Of a stretch of DNA of 64,000 nucleotides, positions 10,321 through 18,741 are shown piece by piece (within the stretch, counting starts at the first letter, position 1; each line of letters opens with the position of its first letter). This DNA comes from an uncultured Opitutia bacterium (GTDB taxonomy: Bacteria > Verrucomicrobiota > Verrucomicrobiia > Opitutales > Opitutaceae), in assembly GCA_903855985.1 (NCBI GenBank), contig CAIOAO010000064.1:1-64000 (forward strand), given 5' to 3'. The notes below the pieces were generated by a model, which was not told the DNA's origin, made no database searches, and saw only the letters and a program-made list of their open reading frames with translations. The position numbers and the translations under genes were made by a program.

Positions 10321-11487
10321 TCAACCCGCCCAGGTTACTTCCCTCACCGCCTCCCCGGCGAAATGAATTTCCACGCGGGTGTTCTTCCCTTGTTTCGTCA
10401 GCAGACAGAAATCCGCCGGCGCGCCGGCCACCAACGCCGGCGGCAGCCCGATAAACTTCGCCGGCTGCGTGGAAAAGAAATCCCAGACGCTCTGGGGCGT
10501 CCGCCGCAGCATTTCCGCCGCCCGCCGCACGCCTTCCAGCGGCGCGAGGCTGGATCCGGCGTAGTTGGCCTTGCCCGGCTGGCGCACGATGCCGTCGGCG
10601 CCGACTTCCACCTGCATGTTCGCCAGGGGGAAAATCCCCGGACCCGCCCCGCCCGCCGAGATGGCGTCGGTCGTGTAACAGATGCGCGCCGGGTCGAGCG
10701 CGCGGTGAAACAGGCGGAAGAGCAGCGGCGAAACGTGGATCCGGTCCGGGATGATGCTCGCGCGCAGCCCCGCCTCGTCGAGCACGCGGAAAACGATGTT
10801 GTCGTGCCGGTGCAGCTGCGGCGGACACCCATTGCCCAAATGCGTGTAGCCTTCGGCCCCGGCCGCGACCGCCGCGGAAAGTTGCTCCACCGTGGCATCC
10901 GTGTGCCCGAGCCAGACATGAAACCCGAGCTCCCGCGCACAGCGGATCGCCTCCGGGGTCTCCGGCCATTCCGCGGCAATCGTAAGCAGCACGGGGTCAT
11001 CGCCCGTCACCGCCTTGATCTCGCGCAGGCGCGCGGGCGTCGGCGCCACCATGAACTCCGGCGGATGCGCCCCATGGAACCCCGGTGTCGCACTCATGAA
11101 CGGCCCTTCCAGGTGCCAGCCCGCAATCCGGCGCGTCAGCAACGGCGACTCCGCCCGCAGGTCGCGGAAGTGTTTCAGCCGCGCCAGCATCCGGTCCCAG
11201 CGGTCCGTGATGAGCGTGAGCAGAAACCGGCTGCACGCCGCTGCGGCGAGACCGTTCGCCGCCTTTTCCAAATCCGCGCGTGTGCCGGTATCGTTCTGAA
11301 AATCCACCCCGGCAAAGCCGTTGACCTGGATGTCCACCAGCGGCGGCAGCAGCACAGGGAGCCCGGCGGGCGCGACGCCACCCAAGGGCTCGAGCGATAT
11401 GATCTTCCCGCCGGCGCACGTCAGCCGCACCGCCTCCTCCGTCCGGTAGTCAATCGCATCAACCGTGTTCATGCGCAGCGCCTCCAA
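10321..11487 (-). CDS. nagA: N-acetylglucosamine-6-phosphate deacetylase
   Basis: WHLEGPFMS, LGHTDATVEQL, HLGNGCPPQLHRHDN, CYTTDAISAGG motifs. Confidence 0.92.
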   Translation of the reverse strand: MEALRMNTVDAIDYRTEEAVRLTCAGGKIISLEPLGGVAPAGLPVLLPPLVDIQVNGFAGVDFQNDTGTRADLEKAANGLAAAACSRFLLTLITDRWDRMLARLKHFRDLRAESPLLTRRIAGWHLEGPFMSATPGFHGAHPPEFMVAPTPARLREIKAVTGDDPVLLTIAAEWPETPEAIRCARELGFHVWLGHTDATVEQLSAAVAAGAEGYTHLGNGCPPQLHRHDNIVFRVLDEAGLRASIIPDRIHVSPLLFRLFHRALDPARICYTTDAISAGGAGPGIFPLANMQVEVGADGIVRQPGKANYAGSSLAPLEGVRRAAEMLRRTPQSVWDFFSTQPAKFIGLPPALVAGAPADFCLLTKQGKNTRVEIHFAGEAVREVTWAG

Positions 11488-11494
11488 TCCGTTG

Positions 11495-11591
11495 CCCGCG
11501 AATTACGCGAAAAAGCGCGAATCGCAGCAGGGGGCTCGGTATCCGGATTTCTCATCTCAGGCTTTCGCGTCGATTCGCGTATTTCGCGGGC
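11495..11591. repeat. imperfect inverted repeat (CCGCGAAWTACGCGAA family)
   Basis: CCCGCGAATTACGCGAAAAAGCGCGAAT near 11495 and TTTCGCGTCGATTCGCGTATTTCGCGGGC near 11563 are near reverse complements. Confidence 0.8.
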
Positions 11592-11599
11592 GACTCAGT

Positions 11600-12403
11600 T
11601 CAGCGCTTGAGCAGCGACGCCGAATCGGCATCGAGGTACAGCACCGCATGCGCCTGCTGCCGCAGGAAACTGCCCGGACACGCCGTCGCGATCGGGCCTT
11701 CCAGCGAGCCTTTGACGGCCTCCGCTTTGCGCTTTTCCGGCACGACTGCAATCATGCGGCCGACGCGGCAGAGCGCGGGGATCGTCAGGGTGATCGCGTA
11801 CGCCGGCACGGCGTCGAGATTCGGGAAATGCCCCTCGCCCACCTGCTGCCGGCGGCACTTATCGTCGAGCTTCACCAGCTTGATGGTCTCGGGGTCGGCA
11901 AATTCCGCCACCGGCGGGTCGTTGAACGCGAGGTGGCCGTTCTCGCCGATGCCCAGGCAGCAGAGGTCCACCGGCGCCGCCGCCAGCGCGGCCGCGTAGG
12001 CCCGCATGGCCTTGAGCGGCTCGAGCGCGTCGCCCTCGAGGTAATGCGCGCTTTTCGGTTTCACCCGGTCAAACACGCGCTCCTTCAGGTAGCGGCGGAA
12101 CGAGGCCGGATGGGTGATCGCCATCCCGAGGTACTCGTCCATGTGAAAGAGCTCGACCTTCGACCAGTCGATCCCCGGCCGCTGCACGAGCTGGGCGAGG
12201 AACTGGTCCTGCGAATTTCCCGTCGCGATGATCGCCCGGGCGTGTCCCCGCGCCGCGATCGCCGCGGTCAGGACCGCGGCCGCATCATCGGCCGCCGCCG
12301 TCGCCAGGTCGGCGATCGTGGCGAAAATCCGGACCGGCAGCCGGTCCACCGTGTATGATTTGGTCGGGGAGGAAGGCATCGTTGCGAAGGACGCCATCGC
12401 CAA
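11600..12403 (-). CDS. nagB: glucosamine-6-phosphate deaminase
   Basis: LFHMDEYLG, CLGIGENGHLAFNDPP signature. Confidence 0.95.
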   Translation of the reverse strand: MAMASFATMPSSPTKSYTVDRLPVRIFATIADLATAAADDAAAVLTAAIAARGHARAIIATGNSQDQFLAQLVQRPGIDWSKVELFHMDEYLGMAITHPASFRRYLKERVFDRVKPKSAHYLEGDALEPLKAMRAYAAALAAAPVDLCCLGIGENGHLAFNDPPVAEFADPETIKLVKLDDKCRRQQVGEGHFPNLDAVPAYAITLTIPALCRVGRMIAVVPEKRKAEAVKGSLEGPIATACPGSFLRQQAHAVLYLDADSASLLKR

Positions 12404-12443
12404 CCGCGAAGGGTGACAACGGAAAAGAACCCACCCCCGCCCG

Positions 12444-12941
12444 TTAGTGCGCCTGGGAATGGTTCTGGCTGATGTTCACGTTCAGCCCCGAGTGTTGCAC
12501 CAGCGTGATGAACCGCGTGCCCCGCTTGTTCATCAGCTTGAGCTCCAGGGTCACGCGGTCGCCATTTTGCCGGTTGATGAAGAGCCGGTTGAGCTCGCTG
12601 CCCTCGCCGAAGGTCGCCTGAAAGTTGTCCACCGCGAGCCCGTTGATGCCAAAGATGCGCGTGCCGGGGATGATGCCCTCCTGGTCGGCCATGGACTCCG
12701 GCTGCACGGCCTTTACATACATCGCCAGCACCCGATGGGTGTTCTTGTCCTCCCAGAGCTCCAGCCCGAGACCAAAGCACAGCAGGTGCCGGTCATTCAC
12801 GGTGAATTTCTCCAGCTGCACCGGCGGCTGGCCACCGCCGGCCGGTTCGGCCGGCGTGGCCCGGGTAAAGAACAGGGTCCCCATCACCAGCGTCAGCAGT
12901 CCTGCCCGGCCGACCCTCAATCTGTCACGGGCGGTCTTCAC
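12444..12941 (-). CDS. secreted PDZ-domain protein
   Basis: Signal-like N-terminus; YVKAVQPESMADQEGIIPGTRIFGINGLAVDNFQATF PDZ pattern. Confidence 0.7.
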   Translation of the reverse strand: MKTARDRLRVGRAGLLTLVMGTLFFTRATPAEPAGGGQPPVQLEKFTVNDRHLLCFGLGLELWEDKNTHRVLAMYVKAVQPESMADQEGIIPGTRIFGINGLAVDNFQATFGEGSELNRLFINRQNGDRVTLELKLMNKRGTRFITLVQHSGLNVNISQNHSQAH

Positions 12942-12968
12942 CAGGGTGAAATTCGCCGGGGAGCTGGG

Positions 12969-13613
12969 TTAAACCAGCCGGAATTCCAGCGTCTCCAGCT
13001 CGTTCATGTTGAACGGAGCACTGGCGAGGAGTTCCTGCAGCTTCACCAGCGCGGCCGCCAGATCCGGGGCCTCGAACACCGCGGCGCCGTCGTCGCTGTC
13101 ATGGACGTTGATCGCCCAGGGCGTGGCGGCGTGACCGGTTTCATAGAGTGAGCCGTAGAGATAGTTTCCCGGCAGCCCAGGGTGCGGACCCGCGCCGGGC
13201 ACGAGAAAGAGGCTGTGAATGAGGTCGTGCACCGGTGTGCCGTCATGCTTGCGGTGGTGGACCGGCTTGCCCGCGACCTGGATCCGGCGGGCTTCCGCCC
13301 GGACGCGGCGGTCCGCCGGCAGCGACTGCACATAACGGTCGAAAATGCCGGCGTTGCGCTCGAGATGCTCGGGATTCAGCCGGCCCTGGATCACCTCCTC
13401 GAGGTTCGAGGCGTGAAACGACGGGAGCTTCGTCAGCGAGCGCGCGGTGACATGCCCGTCCTTGTGGTCCGCATCGGCATACGCCTGGTGCGTGGCATAG
13501 AGGCGCTTTATCGCGTCTTGGTAAGCCGGCGTGCCCGGCACCGCCCCGATCGGGCTCTGCTCAATCTTGTCCAATACCGCGTGATCAAACTGTTCGTTGG
13601 GGTCGTGGGGCAT
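12969..13613 (-). CDS. hypothetical protein
   Basis: Likely start MPHDPNEQ at 13613 (longer ORF to 13691); codon-consistent ORF in line with neighbours. Confidence 0.6.
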   Translation of the reverse strand: MPHDPNEQFDHAVLDKIEQSPIGAVPGTPAYQDAIKRLYATHQAYADADHKDGHVTARSLTKLPSFHASNLEEVIQGRLNPEHLERNAGIFDRYVQSLPADRRVRAEARRIQVAGKPVHHRKHDGTPVHDLIHSLFLVPGAGPHPGLPGNYLYGSLYETGHAATPWAINVHDSDDGAAVFEAPDLAAALVKLQELLASAPFNMNELETLEFRLV

Positions 13614-13683
13614 GGGGAGGGGTGACAGACAAACGCACCGGAACGGGAAAGTCCAAGTGTAACCACCGGCGATCTTCCGACCC

Positions 13684-13706
13684 AGTGTCACCTATTGGGT
13701 TACACT
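13684..13706. promoter_or_regulatory. putative operator palindrome AGTGTCACC-TATTG-GGTTACACT, plus upstream half-site AGTGTAACC at 13656-13664
   Basis: Inverted repeat with one mismatch; near-identical to reverse complement of 28818-28848. Confidence 0.75.
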
Positions 13707-13770
13707 CCTCCGCGACCCGCCCGGTTTTCCTTTTGCGCAAACCCGCCCCACCTGCACTGTCGGCACCGCC

Positions 13771-14676
13771 ATGCCCGCCCCCTCGCGCATCGTTGATTCC
13801 CACCAGCACGTCCGCTGGCACCAGCGCGACGAACACGGCCTCGTCGCCGACCTCGATGCCCACGGCATCGGCTACGCCTGGCTCCTCACCTGGCAGCTCG
13901 GCCCCGTCGAGCAGTCGCCCGAGCACGCCAACTACCTCAACCCCGCGCTCACCCTGCCCGACGGCTCGCACCCGGGCATCCCGCTCGCCGAGTTGATCGC
14001 CGTGCGCACCCTCTACCCCCAGCGCTTCGTCGTCGGCTACTGCCCGCACCCACTCTGGCCCAGCGCCCCGCAGCTGCTCGAGGCGGCGCACCGCATGCAT
14101 GACGTCCGCATCTGTGGCGAATGGAAGTTCCGCGTGCCCTTCGACGATCCTCGCTGCCTCGCCATCTTCCACATGGCGGGAAAGCTGAAACTCCCCGTCG
14201 TGCTGCACCTCGACGTCCAGTACCTGCCCGACTCCGTCACCGGTGCGCCCGTCTATCAGCGCATGTGGTACGGCGGCAACGTCGGCGCCTTGGAACGCGC
14301 GCTCACCGCCTGCCCGGAGACGGTCTTCATCGGCCACGCGCCCGGGTTCTGGCGCGAGATCAGCGGCGACGCCGACACGAGTCCCAGCCAGTACCCGCAC
14401 TCGCCCGTGACGCCCGGCGGCCGGCTGATGCCGCTCTTCGACCGCCATCCCAACCTCTACGCCGACCTGTCCGCCGGTTCCGGCCGCACCGCCCTCGCGC
14501 GCGACCCGGCCCACGCCGTGCAGTTCCTCACGCGCTACGCCGACCGCCTGCTCTTCGGCCGCGACTACTACGGCACCGAGCTGCACACGTTCCTGCAGTC
14601 GCAACCGCTCAGCACCGACGTCGTGGAGAAAATCTACTGGCGCAACGCCGAGCGCCTCGTCGCCCCGCCGCGCTGA
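13771..14676 (+). CDS. TIM-barrel amidohydrolase family protein
   Basis: IVDSHQHVRW N-terminal metal motif; LPVVLHLD, FIGHAPGFW, LLFGRDYY. Confidence 0.85.
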   Translation: MPAPSRIVDSHQHVRWHQRDEHGLVADLDAHGIGYAWLLTWQLGPVEQSPEHANYLNPALTLPDGSHPGIPLAELIAVRTLYPQRFVVGYCPHPLWPSAPQLLEAAHRMHDVRICGEWKFRVPFDDPRCLAIFHMAGKLKLPVVLHLDVQYLPDSVTGAPVYQRMWYGGNVGALERALTACPETVFIGHAPGFWREISGDADTSPSQYPHSPVTPGGRLMPLFDRHPNLYADLSAGSGRTALARDPAHAVQFLTRYADRLLFGRDYYGTELHTFLQSQPLSTDVVEKIYWRNAERLVAPPR

Positions 14677-14696
14677 CCGCCCTCTTTCCCCTACTC

Positions 14697-17153
14697 ATGA
14701 AGAAAACCGTCGTCCACGTCATCCCCAACGCCCATCTCGATCCCGTCTGGCTCTGGGATTTTCGCGAGGGCCTCAACGAGGGCGTGGCCACCTGCCGGGC
14801 GATGCTCAACCTGCTGGACGCCGAGCCCGACCTGACCTTCATCCGCGGCGAGGCCGCGATCTACGAGCACATCCGCCGCACCGACCCCGCAACCTTCGCG
14901 CGCATCAAGAAAATGATCCGCACCGGCCGCTGGGAGGTCGTCGGCGGCACCTGGATCCAGCCCGACACCAACCTGCTCGAGAGCGAGGTCCTCTGCCGCC
15001 ACTACGAGGTGGGCCTGCGCTATTTCCGCGAGGAACTCGGCCTGCACGTGAAGAGCGGCTGGCAGGCCGACTCGTTCGGCCACACCGCCGGCCTGCCGGA
15101 CGTGCTCGCCGCCGGCGGCGTGGAGAACTTCGCGTTCACCCGCCCCAACCGGGAGGACTTCATCCTCAAGACGCCCGCCTTCTGGTGGCACGGCCGCAGC
15201 GGTGCCAGGATCCTCGGCTACCGCGCGCCCATCGGCTGGTACGGCTGCGAGCGCGATGAAGTGAAGCGTCGCTTCGACGAGCTCGTGCCGTACGCCAAGA
15301 CCTCGAAACTGCGCAACATCGGCATGTTCGTCGGCCTCGGCAACCACGGCGGCGGCCCGAGCCGCCAGATCGTGGCCGATGTCCACGCCTGGGCCGCCGC
15401 GCATCCGGACTTCGAGGTGCGCTTCAGCGGGCTCAACGGTTTCTTCAATGCCCTCCGGCGCGAAGTGGCCGCCCCTGACGGGCCGAAGCTCGATAACATC
15501 CACGGCGAGCTGCAGTACTGCCAGCGCGGCTGCTATTCGTCCGTGATGCGGTTTAAACATCCTTACCGCCGCGCCGAACACGAGCTGCTCCGCGGCGAGC
15601 GCACCACCGCACTGTTGGCCAACGCCGGGATCGCCCCCGCCACGGACCTTTCCAAGGCCTGGGAATCCGTCCTCTTCAACTCGTTCCACGACATCCTCCC
15701 CGGCTCGAGCATCGAGCGGGCTTTCGACGAGCAGATCGACGAGGTCGGCGGCGCCCGCCACGCCGTGCGCCACGACACGTTTCTCGCGCTCAACCACCTC
15801 GTTGGCCGCGTCCGCATCGCCCTGCCCGCCGTCGGCCACGATCACCCGAAGGCCGTGCCCTTCCTCGTCTGGAATCCGCATCTGCGCCCCGTGCAGACCT
15901 TCGTCGAGATCGAGGCCTGCCTCGATCACCGGCCGATTGCGCAGTATAAGGACCGCGCCGAAAAGCTGCCGCTTGAGGTCCGCGTCGGCGGGAAACGCGC
16001 CGCCTTCCAAGTCATCGAGACCGAACACGAGTGCTTCCCCGAGCTCGCTTGGCGCAAGCGCGTCGTCGTGCCCATCACCCTCCCCGCCGCCGGCTGGAAT
16101 CTCGCCACCGTCGGCTGGGTCGAGGGCTCGAAATCCCCCGCGTTCCCCCGCATCGCCACCGGACGCGGCACTTCGATCCGCAACGACTTCTACCAGGTCT
16201 CCGCCAAGCCGGGCGCCGGCGGCATCCAGGTCCGTCACCGCGGCCGCTCGCTCTTCGGTGCGCGCGGGCTCCAGCTCGACACGCTCGCCGACAACTGGGG
16301 CTCCTGGGGCTCGATGAACGAGTCCGCCCCGGGCGTCCGCCTCACCGAGAAGATCGGCCGCTGGAAAATCACGCGCGTCGAGGTGACCGAGACCGGCCCG
16401 CTCCGGGCCACGCTCGTGGTCCGGCTCACCACCAACCACGCCCACGTTGACCTGACCTTCCGGCTCACCGCCGGAGACGAGGAAGTGGCGATCGACGCCC
16501 GCGTCTTCACCGACCTCGAGGCCGCGCGCATCAAGCTGATCCTCCCCGGCGCCACTTCCGTCGAGTGCGAGGTCCCCGGTGAGCGCGTGAAGCGCTCGCT
16601 CGAAGGCGAGGCCCCCATGCTCCGGTGGGTGAAGGCCCGCGACGGACGAAATGGCTTTGCCCTCGTGAGCGACGTGCTCGCGAACTACGACCTCGAGGGT
16701 GGCGACCTCCGCATCACGCTCGCCCGCGCCAACCGCTACTCCTGCGCCGAGAACCTCGACCAGAAAACCGCCTGGTGGCGTCCGACCACCGACCGGGGCG
16801 AGCTCCGTGAGAAACTCCTCCTCCTCCCGCTCGCCGCTCCCGTCGTCGAGGCCGCCGAGCTGCTCAGCCAGCCCCCGCTCATCGCCATGGGCTGGGAAAA
16901 TCGCACCGGCGACCTCCCGATCTCGGGCTCGCTCGCCACGTTGACGTCCCCCGACGTACAACTCCTCGCCCTCAAGTCCGGCCCCGCCGGCCGCGGGCTC
17001 GAGCTGCGCGTGAAGAGCTACGCCACCTCGCCCCGCCGGCCCATGCTCAAGCTCGGGAAGAAAACCCTCCGCTTCCCCACCGTCCTCCCCGGCGAAGTCG
17101 CCACCTTCCGCGTCACCGGCTCCACCGCCCGCCGCATCGCGCTGGGCCGCTGA
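14697..17153 (+). CDS. alpha-mannosidase, GH38 family
   Basis: MKKTVVHVIPNAHLDPVWLWDFREG; GWQADSFGHTAGLPDVLAAGGVENFAFTRP; ATG at 14697 inside the longer ORF. Confidence 0.9.
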   Translation: MKKTVVHVIPNAHLDPVWLWDFREGLNEGVATCRAMLNLLDAEPDLTFIRGEAAIYEHIRRTDPATFARIKKMIRTGRWEVVGGTWIQPDTNLLESEVLCRHYEVGLRYFREELGLHVKSGWQADSFGHTAGLPDVLAAGGVENFAFTRPNREDFILKTPAFWWHGRSGARILGYRAPIGWYGCERDEVKRRFDELVPYAKTSKLRNIGMFVGLGNHGGGPSRQIVADVHAWAAAHPDFEVRFSGLNGFFNALRREVAAPDGPKLDNIHGELQYCQRGCYSSVMRFKHPYRRAEHELLRGERTTALLANAGIAPATDLSKAWESVLFNSFHDILPGSSIERAFDEQIDEVGGARHAVRHDTFLALNHLVGRVRIALPAVGHDHPKAVPFLVWNPHLRPVQTFVEIEACLDHRPIAQYKDRAEKLPLEVRVGGKRAAFQVIETEHECFPELAWRKRVVVPITLPAAGWNLATVGWVEGSKSPAFPRIATGRGTSIRNDFYQVSAKPGAGGIQVRHRGRSLFGARGLQLDTLADNWGSWGSMNESAPGVRLTEKIGRWKITRVEVTETGPLRATLVVRLTTNHAHVDLTFRLTAGDEEVAIDARVFTDLEAARIKLILPGATSVECEVPGERVKRSLEGEAPMLRWVKARDGRNGFALVSDVLANYDLEGGDLRITLARANRYSCAENLDQKTAWWRPTTDRGELREKLLLLPLAAPVVEAAELLSQPPLIAMGWENRTGDLPISGSLATLTSPDVQLLALKSGPAGRGLELRVKSYATSPRRPMLKLGKKTLRFPTVLPGEVATFRVTGSTARRIALGR

Positions 17154-17201
17154 ATTTCTCAGCCACAAAGAGGCGCAAATAGGCCCAATAGAGCGTCAGC
17201 C

Positions 17202-17228
17202 GTAGGCCGGGCTTTACGCCCGACTTAC
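17202..17228. repeat. small hairpin GTAGGCCGGGC-TTTAC-GCCCGACTTAC
   Basis: 9/11 paired arms (remaining pairs G-U possible); downstream of GH38 gene. Confidence 0.55.
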
Positions 17229-17248
17229 ATTTTCTCGCCACCGCAACT

Positions 17249-17677
17249 ATGCCCAATCGCTCGGCCACGCCGATAGACGACATCAACCTGGACTCCGCCT
17301 ACACCGTCTTGCGCCAGATCGCGCGGGAGACGATCGCGAGCGCAGCGGTGAAACCGGGCGGGCAAATCTCGACCGGCCCCAACACCACCGGCCACGGGCT
17401 GCACCTTCCGGGTGGCAGCGGATTCTACCCGGCGTTCTGGGTTCGCGATGCCGCCATGATGCTCGGTGACGGTTTCATCGCCGCGGAGGAAATTGAAGGC
17501 TGGATTCGCCTGATCGCGGCGACGCAGCCGGGCCCGCAAGGACTTGCCCTGGAGCACGGCATGTCCGTCCCGGGCTTCAGTATCCCCGATCACATCAACG
17601 TTAACGGAAAACCGGTGTGGTTTCCCGGTACCTACTCCGACACTACCGACCAAGGCAAAGGTGAGTATGGACACTTC
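17249..17677 (+). pseudogene. N-terminal fragment of a six-hairpin glycosidase
   Basis: Coherent homology-like sequence MPNRSATPIDDINLDSAYTV...FYPAFWVRDAAMML...VWFPGTYSDTTDQGKGEYGHF stops abruptly; frame then runs antisense into the oxidoreductase. Confidence 0.65.
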
Positions 17678-18678
17678 ATCGCCGCCGCCCACGGCGCCGC
17701 CGTCAGGTCCACGGCCTGGCCGGATTTGATCGACTCGATTGCCGCCAACACGACCGCCGACGTGCGGCGGGCGGATTGCACCGAAACCGGGGCCGGCCGG
17801 CCTTCGGCGACCGCGGTGATGAAGGGCGCGTCGATCACCGCCGCCCCTTCCTCGGGATGCGCGGGGTGCTCGGTGATCTTCTTGTCCTCGCGCGTCATCA
17901 GCGAGTTGAGCCGGTTGAAGAGGCTGAAGCTTTTCGCGCCGTCCGACTGCTGCAGCGCGAATTTCGACGAGTGCGGCGGCACGCCACAGTCGCCCACGGC
18001 CACCGTGGCCACCGCGCCGTCGGCAAAGGTCAGCGTGATCGAAGCCGTGTCTACGATGTCGCGCGTCGGGTGATGCCGGTTGCCGCCCGCCGCATAGACG
18101 CGCACCGGCGGCGTGGGATGCAGGTGCAGCACCGTGTCCACCATGTGGCAGCCCTGCGACAGGACGTTGCCGCCGCCCTGGATCGGGTCGTTGGCCCAGA
18201 AATCCGACGGCCAGTGGTCGTCGATCACCTGCGCCATCGTGAGCGTGGGCTTCGGCAGGAAGGCCTTGGCTGCCACGACCGCGGGGAAGAACCGCAGCTT
18301 GAATCCCGACGAGGCGATCACGCCCGCCTTCTCGACGGCCGCGACGATCCGGTTGCAGTCGGCGAGCGTCAGCGCGAGGGGCTTCTCGAGGAAGAAATTC
18401 TTGCCCGCCGCCGCGGCCGCCTCGGCCAGCGGGGCGTGCGTATGGTGCTGCGTGCAGATCCAGACGGCGTCGATGTCCGGGTCGGCCCAGATCTTCGCCA
18501 CGTCGCCCGTGGCGTAGCCCGCGCCATACTTCTGTTTGAACTCCTCGGCCCGCGCGGCGGCGATGTCGGCGACCGCGACCAGCTTCACGCCGGGATAGGC
18601 CGAGAGGAACTTGGCGTGCTCGGCGCCGTAGCTGCCGCAGCCGACGATGGCCGCGCGGACGATGCGGGGAGTGCTCAT
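17632..18678 (-). CDS. Gfo/Idh/MocA family oxidoreductase (C-terminus possibly altered by rearrangement)
   Basis: AAIVGCGSYGAEHAKFL Rossmann, EKPLALTLADC motif; MSTPRIVRAA start near 18678. Confidence 0.85.
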   Translation of the reverse strand: MSTPRIVRAAIVGCGSYGAEHAKFLSAYPGVKLVAVADIAAARAEEFKQKYGAGYATGDVAKIWADPDIDAVWICTQHHTHAPLAEAAAAAGKNFFLEKPLALTLADCNRIVAAVEKAGVIASSGFKLRFFPAVVAAKAFLPKPTLTMAQVIDDHWPSDFWANDPIQGGGNVLSQGCHMVDTVLHLHPTPPVRVYAAGGNRHHPTRDIVDTASITLTFADGAVATVAVGDCGVPPHSSKFALQQSDGAKSFSLFNRLNSLMTREDKKITEHPAHPEEGAAVIDAPFITAVAEGRPAPVSVQSARRTSAVVLAAIESIKSGQAVDLTAAPWAAAMKCPYSPLPWSVVSE

Positions 18679-18741
18679 GGGGTCGCGGCGAGCAAACGCC
18701 GGCACCCGGGTGTGAACAAGCTTTTTGGCCGGGTCGAAGGC

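Noticed and set aside
14691-17168. 825-aa minus-strand ORF
   Set aside because: Antisense to the well-supported GH38 gene; GC-bias artefact
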